The notes under the pieces were generated by a model. That model made no database searches. It was not told the origin of the DNA and was given only the letters and a program-made list of their open reading frames with translations. Below are positions 1 through 7,785 of a stretch of 36,685 bases of DNA, piece after piece (position 1 is the first letter of the stretch; the number at the start of each line of letters is the position of its first letter). Source of the DNA: a virus; the IMG/VR virus record IMGVR_UViG_3300045974_000512, positions 1 to 36,685 of that record; one strand, written 5' to 3'. The position numbers and the translations under genes are program-made.

Positions 1-127
1 CCCTCGCCTCCATCATCGGCGAGGATGGCCTGGACCCAGACAAACTCCAGAAGCGCATCGACTCACTGGCGGAAGCCCGAGTTGGTGAGATGAAGACAAC
101 CTATGAGACGCAAGTCCTAGACCTATC
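1..127. repeat. Left copy of 127-bp terminal overlap
   Basis: These 127 bases are identical to bases 36559-36685. They lie inside the scaffold gene, and the reading frame runs through the join without a break, which is what a circular or circularly permuted genome gives when an assembler opens it at an arbitrary place. The length of 127 is a common assembly k-mer, so this is most likely an assembly overlap and not a biological terminal repeat. Confidence 0.95.
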
Positions 128-482
128 CACTAAATATGGTCAGACTGTGGCTCAACTAGAAGACTACGTCCTCACCGACGCAGTTACCAAACAGGCTCTC
201 AAGCACGGTGTGGTTGAGAGCGCCTTGACAGACGTCGTCAACCGCGCCAAGTCCACATTCGTCGTGAATGAGGGCAAGGTGGCTGCCAAGGACGGTGTCA
301 AGAATAAGAAGGGCGACAACCTCTCCGTTGAGGACTGGGTGTCATCGCTGTCGGAGGCAGCACCCCACTTCTTCGGCACGTCTAAGGGCGCTGGCGCCAC
401 AAGACCCAACGGGACCACTCAGCAACCAACCCTGAGCACCCACGAAAAACTCTCTGCTGCAGTCGGAAAACTGCGCAAATAA
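1..482 (+). CDS. Capsid scaffolding protein, 3' part (joins 36357-36685)
   Basis: This is the C-terminal part of a scaffold protein whose start is at 36357. The frame is open from base 3, and joining the two ends gives a product of about 227 residues. The protein is acidic, rich in K, E, Q and V, has a predicted coiled-coil middle and a disordered S/T/G-rich stretch near residue 190, and ends in a basic helix (KLSAAVGKLRK). That layout, and a position between portal and major capsid, is typical of GP20-like scaffolds, where the basic C-terminal helix contacts the capsid protein. The scaffold would guide procapsid assembly and then leave. The internal ATG at base 90 is only a Met codon, not the start. 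The role is inferred from position and composition. Confidence 0.8.
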   Translation, partial: LASIIGEDGLDPDKLQKRIDSLAEARVGEMKTTYETQVLDLSTKYGQTVAQLEDYVLTDAVTKQALKHGVVESALTDVVNRAKSTFVVNEGKVAAKDGVKNKKGDNLSVEDWVSSLSEAAPHFFGTSKGAGATRPNGTTQQPTLSTHEKLSAAVGKLRK

Positions 483-497
483 CGAAAGGACCTCATC

Positions 498-1418
498 ATG
501 GCATCCGTAACACTCGCTCAAGCAAAAACTCTCGGTCTCGACGACCTCGGCGCTGGCGTCGCTGAAAGCATCATCACCGTCAACCCGATGTTTGACGTGC
601 TCCCCTTCAACACCACGATGGGCAATGCCTACGTCTACAACCGCGAGTTGGCCATGGGCAATGTCCAGGTCCTCGGTATTGACGGCACCATCACGGCCAA
701 GACTCAAGCGACCGTCGCTCAGAAGACGCAGGCCCTGACCACCATCATCGGCGACGCTGAGGTCAATGGCCTCATCATGGCCCAAGGTGTTGGCGCCAAT
801 GCCGGCAATGACCCCATCGCCTATGCCATCGCCTCCAAGGCCAAGGCTGTGGGCGTTGAGTATCAGCGTCTGATGGCTGTCGGCGACTCAGGCACTGCCA
901 ACGAGTTTGACGGCCTCGTCACTCTCATCAACAGCGCTGACTTCTCGGCTCAGAAGATGGCAACTGCCGCTCTCTCCTTCGAATACCTCGACGCAATGCT
1001 CGGCCTGGTCAAGTCCAAGGGCACGACTGTCGACTTCCTGACGGGCAACCTCAAGGTCGAAAACAAGTTGAAGGCTCTCGCCCGCGCCCTCAATGGCGGC
1101 GTCATCGAGTGGACCCAGATGGGTGCCTCACGCGTCTTCATGTATGCCGGCATCCCCTTCTTCCGCAATGACCACTTCGCCTCGACTGACCAGGACGGCG
1201 TGACGGGTGGCGACCAGCAATACATCTTCGCTGGCAACTTCGACGACGGCAGCCGCAAGGTCGGTATCTCGGGTGTCGTGCCTACCGCTGGTGGCATCCA
1301 GGTCCAACCGGTTGGTGCTTCTGAAACGAAGGACAACGACATCTTCCGCATCAAGATGTATTCGACGTTTGCTGCGCACTCGACACTGGGTCTCGCCGGC
1401 GGTCTCGTCACTGTCTAA
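498..1418 (+). CDS. Major capsid protein, HK97-like fold
   Basis: The 306-residue product is the likely main shell subunit. It starts at an ATG preceded by GAAAGGA, 16 bases after the scaffold stop. The length, the hydrophobic beta-rich middle (VFMYAGIPFFRND) and the late segments resemble HK97-fold capsid proteins of siphoviruses that use a separate scaffold gene. No N-terminal delta domain is evident, which fits the separate scaffold. A strong hairpin follows the gene. The codon context rule of this genome is clear here: for example GAG-TTT and CAG-ATG are used where GTTC or GATC might have arisen. The capsid role rests on gene order and length, so the exact family is not certain. Confidence 0.85.
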   Translation: MASVTLAQAKTLGLDDLGAGVAESIITVNPMFDVLPFNTTMGNAYVYNRELAMGNVQVLGIDGTITAKTQATVAQKTQALTTIIGDAEVNGLIMAQGVGANAGNDPIAYAIASKAKAVGVEYQRLMAVGDSGTANEFDGLVTLINSADFSAQKMATAALSFEYLDAMLGLVKSKGTTVDFLTGNLKVENKLKALARALNGGVIEWTQMGASRVFMYAGIPFFRNDHFASTDQDGVTGGDQQYIFAGNFDDGSRKVGISGVVPTAGGIQVQPVGASETKDNDIFRIKMYSTFAAHSTLGLAGGLVTV

Positions 1419-1440
1419 GTAGACACCTTCTCATCTGACC

Positions 1441-1471
1441 GAGGGCAGGCGGGGTAACCTGTCCTGCCCTC
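1441..1471 (+). terminator. Strong hairpin after capsid gene (attenuator or mRNA stabiliser)
   Basis: A perfect 9-bp inverted repeat, GAGGGCAGG at 1441-1449 and CCTGCCCTC at 1463-1471, encloses a 13-base loop. There is no T-run after it, so it is not a classical intrinsic terminator. Placed directly behind the most highly expressed virion gene, it could reduce read-through or protect the 3' end of capsid mRNA. Confidence 0.5.
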
Positions 1472-1490
1472 ACTTGTAACAGGAGAAGAA

Positions 1491-2015
1491 ATGGCTACCC
1501 TCTCAACAACCAACTCGTATGTCACCTTTGCTGACTACCAGGAATACTGTGACCTAACGGGTCGCACGCCCATCGCTCAGGCCACCATCGAGCCCAAACT
1601 TATCCAAGGCACCCTCGCCCTGGACCGGAAGTATGGTGGTCGCTTCATGGGTCGCAAGCAAAGTGCAACTCAGCCCCTCCAGTGGCCACGCTCGGCCACC
1701 TACGCGCGCACCATCGATGTCGCAGATGGAGTCTACACCCAAGACGGGGATGGCAACTACCGCGACTTCAACACGGTGCCAGTCGAGGTCAAGCAGGCCA
1801 CCTGCGAGATGGCTCTCGGGCTCCTGTCAGGTGAAGACGTCTACACTCAAGACCAGCCAATGGTCACCGAGGACATCAAGAAGGTGGACGTGCTTTGGTC
1901 GACCAAGAAGTATCAAGGCACCTACCAACCCAAGTCCCAGTTGGTGTTTACTATCGACCTCATTCTTCGTCCACTGCTGCTCCCAGCCGCAACCAAGGTG
2001 AAGTTTGTAGCATGA
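1491..2015 (+). CDS. Head-tail adaptor / head completion protein (DnaT-like family)
   Basis: This 174-residue protein follows the capsid gene with a good ribosome site (AGGAGAAG) before its ATG. The segments TFADYQEYCDLTG and LIQGTLALDRKYGGRFMGRK, then PLQWPRS, match the pattern of the family often annotated as DnaT-like, which in phages is a connector-ring adaptor bound below the portal. It would sit between portal and head-tail joiner and is not expected to be a DNA-replication protein here. Its stop overlaps the next start as ATGA, so the two genes are probably translationally coupled. The family call comes from motif memory and gene order. Confidence 0.7.
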   Translation: MATLSTTNSYVTFADYQEYCDLTGRTPIAQATIEPKLIQGTLALDRKYGGRFMGRKQSATQPLQWPRSATYARTIDVADGVYTQDGDGNYRDFNTVPVEVKQATCEMALGLLSGEDVYTQDQPMVTEDIKKVDVLWSTKKYQGTYQPKSQLVFTIDLILRPLLLPAATKVKFVA

Positions 2016-2332
2016 CATTCGACTACATCTCCACTCGAGTAGAGGCCAAGGCCATGCTCGCCGAGTTTGGCTCTGCCCTCACTGTAGGCGGCACCAAGAC
2101 CATCGGCGTCATCGTCAGCGCTGTTGAGGCGGCAATGGGTGACCCAACCCGTGGTGGCTACACCGTCGTCCCTCAGACAGACAAGGTCTGCATCATTCCT
2201 GGTGATATCAAGCGAGTGCCAATGGTGGGCGACACGGTCGTCCAGTTGAAGGCCGAGTGGAAGGTCATTGGGGTTGACGAGGTGGCACCCGCTGGCATTC
2301 CAGTCATCTACAAGTTGAAGGTGACGCGATGA
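2012..2332 (+). CDS. Head-tail joining / head closure protein
   Basis: I start this gene at the ATG that overlaps the upstream stop (ATGA), giving 106 residues; the longer open frame back to 1895 would overlap the adaptor gene extensively. The opening DYISTRVEAKAMLAEFGS resembles the start of gpFII-like joining proteins (a helix ending in L..FG), followed by a small beta barrel (PGDIKRVPMVGDTVVQ, EWKVIGVDEV). Such proteins close the head channel and receive the tail. The ATGA junctions on both sides suggest an operon with coupled translation. The function is inferred from size, position and that pattern. Confidence 0.65.
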   Translation: MTFDYISTRVEAKAMLAEFGSALTVGGTKTIGVIVSAVEAAMGDPTRGGYTVVPQTDKVCIIPGDIKRVPMVGDTVVQLKAEWKVIGVDEVAPAGIPVIYKLKVTR

Positions 2333-2730
2333 GCATCTACACCACTCTCACGACCCAGTTGAAGACAGTCACCTCTCTTCCTCCCTTCGTCGAGCAGAAT
2401 GCGGTCACTCGGTCAGGCAACACCGCCTGGGCTAGGGCTACCCTGCTTCCCGCTGAGCCACGCCCTGGCTCCATTGGGGCAGGTGGTTTCGACTGGGAGA
2501 ATGGCCTCTACATCGTCGACCTCTTCACGCCACTCAACTCACCAGTAGACGAGACCATCGCCGCTGACATCATCACCGCCTTTCCTCGCTCCCTGCGCCT
2601 GGTAGTCGATACCTACTCAAACCTGTTGGAGGTCCAGCGGTGCTGGGTTTCCACTACCCGTCAAGACCAGTCCTGGTTTATCACCTCAGTCTCAGTGCGC
2701 TGGCTGCTGGCCCGCAACCTGGGGGTATAA
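2329..2730 (+). CDS. Tail terminator protein
   Basis: The 133-residue product starts inside the ATGA junction with the preceding gene. The sequence TTLTTQLKTVTSLPPFVEQNA, then LPAEPRP and GLYIVDLFTP, is typical of tail terminator proteins (lambda gpU-like or DUF4128-like), which cap the tail tube at its head-proximal end and join it to the head closure protein. It lies just before the tail tube gene, the usual position. The stop codon is part of a TATAAATAC element that may promote the next gene. I am fairly sure of the role, less so of the exact family. Confidence 0.7.
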   Translation: MSIYTTLTTQLKTVTSLPPFVEQNAVTRSGNTAWARATLLPAEPRPGSIGAGGFDWENGLYIVDLFTPLNSPVDETIAADIITAFPRSLRLVVDTYSNLLEVQRCWVSTTRQDQSWFITSVSVRWLLARNLGV

Positions 2731-2734
2731 ATAC
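2726..2734 (+). promoter_or_regulatory. TATAAATAC element, possible late promoter
   Basis: The nonamer TATAAATAC overlaps the stop codon of the tail terminator gene and lies 28 bases before the tail tube start. Exact copies occur at 17090 and 36288, each in a gap before virion genes. TATAAATA is the core of T4 late promoters; a normal -35 box is not visible upstream here. Confidence 0.45.
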
Positions 2735-2762
2735 CAAGCGACTCCATTAAAGGAAACTCATT

Positions 2763-3659
2763 ATGACATACGCATCCGGCTCCCGCGTCCAAATGGCCTA
2801 CATTCCCGAGGTCACGTTTGGCACCACGCCCGCCACTCCACAGATGGTCCTCATCCCAATGCAGTCCACGACCCTGGACTTCTCGAAGGACATCATTCAG
2901 GACCCGACCCTCGTCGCCGACCGCATGAAGCGCGAGGCCAAGCACGGCAACATCGCGACTGGTGGCAACATCGTGGTCACGCTCCAGCACGGCCAGTTTG
3001 ACGACCTGCTTGAAGCCGCTCTCTGCGGCACCTGGGCCACAAATACAATCAAGTCGGGCACCGTCACTCGCAGTTTCACTGTCGAGGAAGGTTTCCTGGA
3101 TGTAACCGAGTATCGTCGCTTCACTGGTGTCAAGGTCAACTCCCTCGAGTTGTCTCTCGCTCCCAACCAAGTTGTCCAGGCAACCTTCGGTCTTATCGGC
3201 CAGGGCATGACGACTGCCATCATCCCGCTTGACTCGACGCCAACTGCCCTACAGGCCAAGGTAGGTCTCACCCACCTGGGTGGCACCATCACGGTGGGCG
3301 GCACCTCAGTCGTGGCTACCTCGCTCACTCTCTCGCTGCAGAATGGCTACACGGCCAACTACGGCATTGGGTCAGCAACTGCCCGTGACATCACCTACTC
3401 GGATGCGACCCTGACTGGCTCGGTCACCTTCTACTTCGAGGACCTGGTCCAATACAACCGCTTCGTGAATGAGACGACTGCAGCCATCGTGTGCTCCACG
3501 ACTGACGGCACCAACACCCTCACCTTCACCATTCCCAAGGCGAAGTTTAACGGTGGTCAACTGCCAGTCCCCAACTCCGGCGTGCTCTTCCTGACGATGC
3601 CTTTCGAGGCCTTCTACGACAGCGTCTCCGGCACCACCATCTCCATCACCCGCTCGTAA
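2763..3659 (+). CDS. Major tail tube protein
   Basis: The 298-residue protein starts at an ATG preceded by AAAGGAA. The N-terminus (SRVQMAYIPEVTFGTTPATPQM) and the conserved pattern of a long beta-rich body with GNIVVTLQHGQFDDLLEAAL are typical of siphovirus tail tube subunits, which polymerise around the tape measure. The second half (residues 160-298) repeats the domain-like pattern seen in the first (T..SLTLSLQNGY, then FEDLVQYNRFVNET), suggesting a duplicated tube fold or an added Ig-like domain. It has its own candidate promoter, which fits the high amount needed. The stop overlaps the next start as TAATG. Confidence 0.8.
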   Translation: MTYASGSRVQMAYIPEVTFGTTPATPQMVLIPMQSTTLDFSKDIIQDPTLVADRMKREAKHGNIATGGNIVVTLQHGQFDDLLEAALCGTWATNTIKSGTVTRSFTVEEGFLDVTEYRRFTGVKVNSLELSLAPNQVVQATFGLIGQGMTTAIIPLDSTPTALQAKVGLTHLGGTITVGGTSVVATSLTLSLQNGYTANYGIGSATARDITYSDATLTGSVTFYFEDLVQYNRFVNETTAAIVCSTTDGTNTLTFTIPKAKFNGGQLPVPNSGVLFLTMPFEAFYDSVSGTTISITRS

Positions 3660-3919
3660 TGGCCTTCACCGTCCCTGATATTGCCGGTCTTGAGGACCAC
3701 ATTATCTCGGAGGTGTGGTCCCGTATCCGACAACGCACTCCCGTCGACACTGGCAGAGCCAGGGCCGGCTGGGAGATAAGCGGCAACACCATCACCAATG
3801 AGGTCCCCTACGTCGGCTTCCTCGAGCATGGCACAGACCGCATGGCCCCATTCGGAATGGTAGCAACCACCCTGGAGGAAGTCCCCTCCATCATCGAGGA
3901 CTACCTGTCCTCACACTAA
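3659..3919 (+). CDS. HK97 gp10-like protein (copy A)
   Basis: This 86-residue protein carries the HK97 gp10-like signature: a helix, then RTPVDTGRARAGWEISGN, NEVPYVGFLEHGTD and a closing helix. Members work at the head-tail junction or in tail completion. The start overlaps the previous stop (TAATG). A second, clearly related protein is encoded at 35964-36272 between portal and scaffold; both keep TPVDTG, W-E, N, Y, F-L and G at matching spacing. Placement after the tail tube gene is unusual for the family, which is normally encoded before it, so the two copies may serve different sites in the neck. Confidence 0.7.
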   Translation: MAFTVPDIAGLEDHIISEVWSRIRQRTPVDTGRARAGWEISGNTITNEVPYVGFLEHGTDRMAPFGMVATTLEEVPSIIEDYLSSH

Positions 3920-3934
3920 GCCAGAAAGCGTCTC

Positions 3935-4282
3935 ATGAATAAGGTATCACAGTTTGCCGCCAAGCCACTGAAGGTGGAGTTGGAGCACGAGGAGTTTGGA
4001 AAGACGGGCATCTTCGTCACGGTAGTCGGCCCCCAGTCCAAGCAGTTTCGTCAGGCATTCGAGAAGTATCAAGCCCTCTCTCCCGAGGACCAGGACAAGA
4101 AGGAAGCCAACACCGCCTTCTTCGCCACCTGCGTCGTTGGCTGGGACACGGATGACTTTGGCGAGGTCTGGTCTCCTGAGGCCTGCCTTGCCTTCTTCTC
4201 CAACCCAGAGAATGAGTGGGCAATGAAGTTTCTGTCGCCTATCATGGGCGACCACCGCAAGTTTTTTCGCAAGGCTGGGTGA
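3935..4282 (+). CDS. Tail assembly chaperone, short (unshifted) form, gpG-like
   Basis: The 115-residue zero-frame product lies between tail tube and tape measure genes, the conserved place of the lambda G/T chaperones. Its start has a weak ribosome site (CAGAAAG). The protein is small, with acidic patches and helices (PESPEDQDKKEAN-like middle, then FFATCVVGWDTDDFG), as in many gpG analogues. It ends KFFRKAG just after a run of six T. The unshifted form would bind the tape measure during tail assembly and leave before completion. See the frameshift entry for the long form. Confidence 0.75.
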   Translation: MNKVSQFAAKPLKVELEHEEFGKTGIFVTVVGPQSKQFRQAFEKYQALSPEDQDKKEANTAFFATCVVGWDTDDFGEVWSPEACLAFFSNPENEWAMKFLSPIMGDHRKFFRKAG

Positions 4283-4619
4283 GCGACTGGCTGACCTCAT
4301 CGAGAATGAGGTCATCCTTCAGCAACCAGTAGAAGGAGGTGGGTCTCAACGGGACCACCTCAGCATCGTCCGGCCCAATGACCCACGCCTGGCTGACCCC
4401 AAGTTAGATGACTACGAGGGGGCCATTCTCCAGGTCTTCAGGGTGCTAGACAGAGACCGGCCATATTCCTATGGCGGCGCCCTCCCATTCCAACTTCGTA
4501 GCATCAAGGACTACTGTGACCTCTTCGAGGACGAGTTGTCCCCCAATGAAGTGCGCCTGTTGATGGCGCTCGACAACCGACTACTGACAGTCAAGCACAG
4601 GCTACAAGGAGAAAAATAA
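3935..4619 (+). CDS. Tail assembly chaperone, frameshifted long form (gpGT-like)
   Basis: Beyond the zero-frame stop, another frame (codons beginning at positions divisible by 3) stays open from 4227 to a TAA at 4617-4619. It has no ATG except one near its end and no ribosome site, so independent translation is unlikely. A shift of +1 (or -2) at the T6 run joins residues 1-109 or 1-111 to about 117 more codons, for a product of about 227-228 residues. The new part reads as real protein (GERLADLIENEVILQ, DYCDLFEDELSPNEVRLLM). The final TAA overlaps the tape measure ATG as TAATG, the junction type used repeatedly in this genome. The -1 frame closes at TAG 4330-4332 and cannot do this. Confidence 0.8.
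4261..4268 (+). promoter_or_regulatory. Candidate programmed frameshift site GTTTTTTC
   Basis: In the zero frame the ribosome reads AAG TTT TTT CGC. The downstream coding frame needs a net +1 or -2 shift. Phe-tRNA on TTT can re-pair one base forward on TTT and then read TTC, or a pair of tRNAs could slip back two. The -2 shift of phage Mu on a G6C run has the same homopolymer-plus-C layout. The shift must occur between the TGA at 4224 (stop in the target frame) and the TGA at 4280 (zero-frame stop). Confidence 0.7.
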
Positions 4620-7414
4620 TGGAGCAAAGAGAGACTATTCTCATCGAGGTGAAGGAAACTGGTGCTGACCAGGCCACCTCGAAGATAGACCGGCTAAATG
4701 CGAGCATCTCGAAGTCGAGCCCGGCTCTCAAGGGGCTCAACATTGACCTGAGTGGTGTAACCGCCAACCTTCAGAAGTTGGGTCAGGGAGGTGAGGCAAC
4801 CATTGGTGCCATTCATGGCCTGACCACCTCTGCAACCTCTGCCGCCTCTGCCTTCGTCCAGACAGCCATTGGCGCAGGTGCTGTCGTAACTGGCGCCAAG
4901 GCGATGGCTCCTGCCGTCAAGCAGGCTGCCGATGAGGTTAGTCTAGCCCAGGCGGCTCTTTCTGCCTTCAACAAAGAGCAGGAGAAGATGGATGCGGCCA
5001 CTCCTCTCTGGAAGAAGTATCGCGACTCCATCGCTGAGGTGCCACGGGCTACAGGCGAAGCCGCCAAGGCCCGTGAAGCCGAGCGCAAACTTATGGAAGC
5101 CGAGCGCGCGGGCACTGGCTACAAGGCAGGCGATGACAAGAAGTTGCTGACAAATGTGGCAAGCGCCGAGCAGGCGCTTCAAGCAGCCACCCTTCGCAAG
5201 ACGGCAGAGGAAGCCCTAGCCGCTGAGACTGCGGTCTCGTCTCTAAGTCGAGTTGGCGCTGTTGGCCTCATAAGCCTAGGCGCCGCAGCGGTTGCTGTCT
5301 ATGCCTCACTGCAGGCCATTGGCTCTGCCGCTCGCTCTGCCGCCGATGACAACGGCGAGTTGGCTGACAAGTTGGGTATCACCACCGCGCAACTCGGTGC
5401 CATCTCACTTGTAGCCAACGAAAACTCCGGCTCAGTCGAGGGACTTCAGCGCGTCTATGACAAGTTGTCGAAGTCCCTCAACAAGATGGACGAGGACAAT
5501 GCCAAGACCATCTATGCCTTCGAGACACTTGGTCTTGCCCAGTCTGACCTCGCCAACCTCACTGAGCAGCAGGTAGCCGGCCGCATCATCAAGGCCTACG
5601 ACATGTTGGACCGGTCTACCAAGGCCACCACTGCCGTCCAGCAACTTCTTGGCCCTGCCTTCCGTGACCAGATACCCTCCATTCGTGCCGCTGCCGAGGA
5701 GATGGGCAACTACCAGGCTCGAGTGGACAAGTTTGGCTCGACTGCCTCTGAGAAACTCGTCGAGGAAGGTGGCAAGCAGGAGCGCGCCCTCTCTGACCTC
5801 GCTCTCGCCTGGAAGGGCTTCGCCAACCAGGTCGGCGAGTTTATGGGCGGAGCGGTTACTTCCACCGCCAATGGCATGGCAGCCATGCTCAAGTCCATGA
5901 AGGACACCCTGCTCGAGGCCAACAACAATGCCGCTGACTACGAGCAGCGCATGAAGTATCGCAATGCCATTCCCATCGAGCGTCGCAAGGAGATAGTTGC
6001 CCAGGTCGAGGATGAGCAGAAGCGCCGCTTTGTTGACAAGGGGCCAGAGGCCCGCTCGGCTCGCATTCGCCAACTCTATGAGGAGGAGGCAAAGGCCACC
6101 ATTCAACTGAGCGAGGCCCGCACTGTCTTCCGTCGCATGGAAGTGGCTGATGCCGACTCCCTCGCTAAGGCAGCCCTCAAGAAGAAGAGCGATGCCGCCA
6201 CTCCTCCACCGAAGGCCGCCGAGAAGCGCGACCCCTTCCTCCAGGCCCTCGAGGATGCGCAGCGAGAGGTTGACGTCCGCAAGGAAGCCAGCGCCCTCCA
6301 GAAGACCCAGTTTGAGACCGAGCAGGGCAAATACAAGGAGTTTTCCAAGGACCAGAAGGACAAGTTGCTCCAACTCGCCAAGGAAGCCGATGCCAAGACC
6401 ATCCTCGAGAAGAAGGCCGACATTGCCCTCAAGCAGATGGAGGAGTATGGTCGCGCTGAGGAGCAGGCAAATGAGCAACTCAAGCAGCGCCTCACCACTG
6501 AGGACGCCCTCGTCACCACGTCTAACAAGCGCCTCAAGGATGCTGGCAACTCGTCTCTCCTGTCCGCTTCCATGCAGCGTGGTGCCACAGGCCAGTCGTC
6601 CATCAACACCCGTGCCGATGAGGAGATAGTCCGCGTCATCCAGGAAGCACAGGCCGCCATCGAGCAACTGACCCCCTACTTGGCTGACTATGAGAAGCGG
6701 GTCGAGGGCATCAGAAAGGCGGAGATGTCGGCCACTGAGGCCATTCGTGAGGCGGCTCGTCAACGTGAAGAATACAACGCCGACTGGACCAATGGAGCCA
6801 AGAGCGCCTTTGCGACCTACCTCGACGACGTGACCAACGTGGCCGGAAAGACCCAGGAGTTGTTTGGCAAGGCCTTCTCGCACGCTGAGGATGCCATGAT
6901 GGAGTTTGTAACCACAGGTAAACTCAACTTCAAGTCCTTCATCGCCTCCATCCTGTCCGACATCGCTCGCTACCTCATCCAGACGGCCATCATGGCCCCC
7001 ATCATCGCGTCACTGAAGGCGATGATGGGCTTCTCGAGTGGTGGTGTCTTCGATGCAGGTGCAGTCGTCAAGTCTGCCAATGGCAACGTCTACTCAGGTG
7101 GCTCACTCCAGAAGTTTGCCGCAGGCACCGTCGTGTCTCAACCGACCCTGTTTCCGACCACCACTGGCATGGGCCTGATGGGTGAGGCCGGACCAGAGGC
7201 CATCATGCCACTCGCCAGAAATGCTCAGGGTCAACTTGGGGTCAAGACCAGTGGTGCCACATCCAACTCGTATGCAGTCACCGTGCAGATAGGCTCTGTC
7301 GACAGCGCTGAGCGGGCACTGGAGATATCTGAGGCCATGAAGGCCGCCGTCATCTCCATCACCAAGCAGACGATGTCCAATGAGATGCGCAAGGGAAACA
7401 TGCTGAATAGATAA
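4619..7414 (+). CDS. Tail length tape measure protein (lambda gpH-like C-terminus)
   Basis: At 931 residues this is the longest gene of the tail-shaft region and directly follows the chaperone. It has long helical, coiled-coil stretches (residues about 90-200 and 430-720), a hydrophobic membrane-like segment near residues 210-240 (GLISLGAAAVAVYASLQAIG), and a C-terminal region (TTGKLNFKSFIASILSDIAR, residues about 760-785) typical of the lambda tape-measure C-terminal domain, with a second hydrophobic segment right after it. It sets tail length and probably helps DNA enter the cell. By the usual rule of roughly 0.15 nm per residue, the tail would be about 140 nm long; this is an inference, not a measurement. 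A long antisense open frame at 5432-6883 is only a codon-bias shadow. Confidence 0.95.
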   Translation: MEQRETILIEVKETGADQATSKIDRLNASISKSSPALKGLNIDLSGVTANLQKLGQGGEATIGAIHGLTTSATSAASAFVQTAIGAGAVVTGAKAMAPAVKQAADEVSLAQAALSAFNKEQEKMDAATPLWKKYRDSIAEVPRATGEAAKAREAERKLMEAERAGTGYKAGDDKKLLTNVASAEQALQAATLRKTAEEALAAETAVSSLSRVGAVGLISLGAAAVAVYASLQAIGSAARSAADDNGELADKLGITTAQLGAISLVANENSGSVEGLQRVYDKLSKSLNKMDEDNAKTIYAFETLGLAQSDLANLTEQQVAGRIIKAYDMLDRSTKATTAVQQLLGPAFRDQIPSIRAAAEEMGNYQARVDKFGSTASEKLVEEGGKQERALSDLALAWKGFANQVGEFMGGAVTSTANGMAAMLKSMKDTLLEANNNAADYEQRMKYRNAIPIERRKEIVAQVEDEQKRRFVDKGPEARSARIRQLYEEEAKATIQLSEARTVFRRMEVADADSLAKAALKKKSDAATPPPKAAEKRDPFLQALEDAQREVDVRKEASALQKTQFETEQGKYKEFSKDQKDKLLQLAKEADAKTILEKKADIALKQMEEYGRAEEQANEQLKQRLTTEDALVTTSNKRLKDAGNSSLLSASMQRGATGQSSINTRADEEIVRVIQEAQAAIEQLTPYLADYEKRVEGIRKAEMSATEAIREAARQREEYNADWTNGAKSAFATYLDDVTNVAGKTQELFGKAFSHAEDAMMEFVTTGKLNFKSFIASILSDIARYLIQTAIMAPIIASLKAMMGFSSGGVFDAGAVVKSANGNVYSGGSLQKFAAGTVVSQPTLFPTTTGMGLMGEAGPEAIMPLARNAQGQLGVKTSGATSNSYAVTVQIGSVDSAERALEISEAMKAAVISITKQTMSNEMRKGNMLNR

Positions 7415-7426
7415 CCGGAGAAACAC

Positions 7427-7777
7427 ATGCCAGCAGCAATGCCCCTCTCTACCAAGATATCCCAAAACTCCACTCGCACTCGTGACTACCGCCTCCTGAC
7501 CGCCAGGTATGGCAATGGCTACGAGCAGCGGTCACCTGACGGCATCAACTACGTCGAGGACAAGTGGAGCGTGATGTGGGAGAATATCTCGACGTCGGAC
7601 TACCTCACCCTCCAGGTCGCGCTTGATACAGCGGGTGGGTGGGACTACTTTACCTGGCAGGCACCAGGTGACACGCCCACCAAGAAGTGGGTCCAGAATG
7701 GACCCGCCACTCTCACTCCAGGAAGCGGCACCCTCTACTCGGTCTCTGTCCCCTTCCGCCAAGTATTTGACCTGTAG
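7427..7777 (+). CDS. Minor tail protein, lambda gpM-like
   Basis: The 116-residue protein begins 12 bases after the tape measure stop, with GGAG before its ATG. The pattern RYGNGYEQRSPDGINY, then W and F pairs (WDYFTWQAPGD) and the end SVPFRQVFDL, matches the phage minor tail protein family of lambda gpM. In lambda this protein binds at the tail tip between the tape measure and the distal tail hub. Gene order M-L-K-I-J is conserved here, which makes the assignment strong. Confidence 0.85.
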   Translation: MPAAMPLSTKISQNSTRTRDYRLLTARYGNGYEQRSPDGINYVEDKWSVMWENISTSDYLTLQVALDTAGGWDYFTWQAPGDTPTKKWVQNGPATLTPGSGTLYSVSVPFRQVFDL

Positions 7778-7785
7778 GATACCCC

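Noticed and set aside
1-127. True terminal redundancy as in T7-like phages
   Set aside because: The length equals a typical assembly k-mer and the join lies inside a gene, so an assembly overlap is more likely.
1895-2011. N-terminal extension of the head-tail joining frame
   Set aside because: It overlaps the adaptor gene; the ATGA start at 2012 matches the junction style of the operon.
5432-6883. Long minus-strand open frame (483 codons) opposite the tape measure gene
   Set aside because: It is L/G-rich, with shadow-like composition caused by strong codon bias of the plus-strand gene. It has no promoter element or ribosome site.
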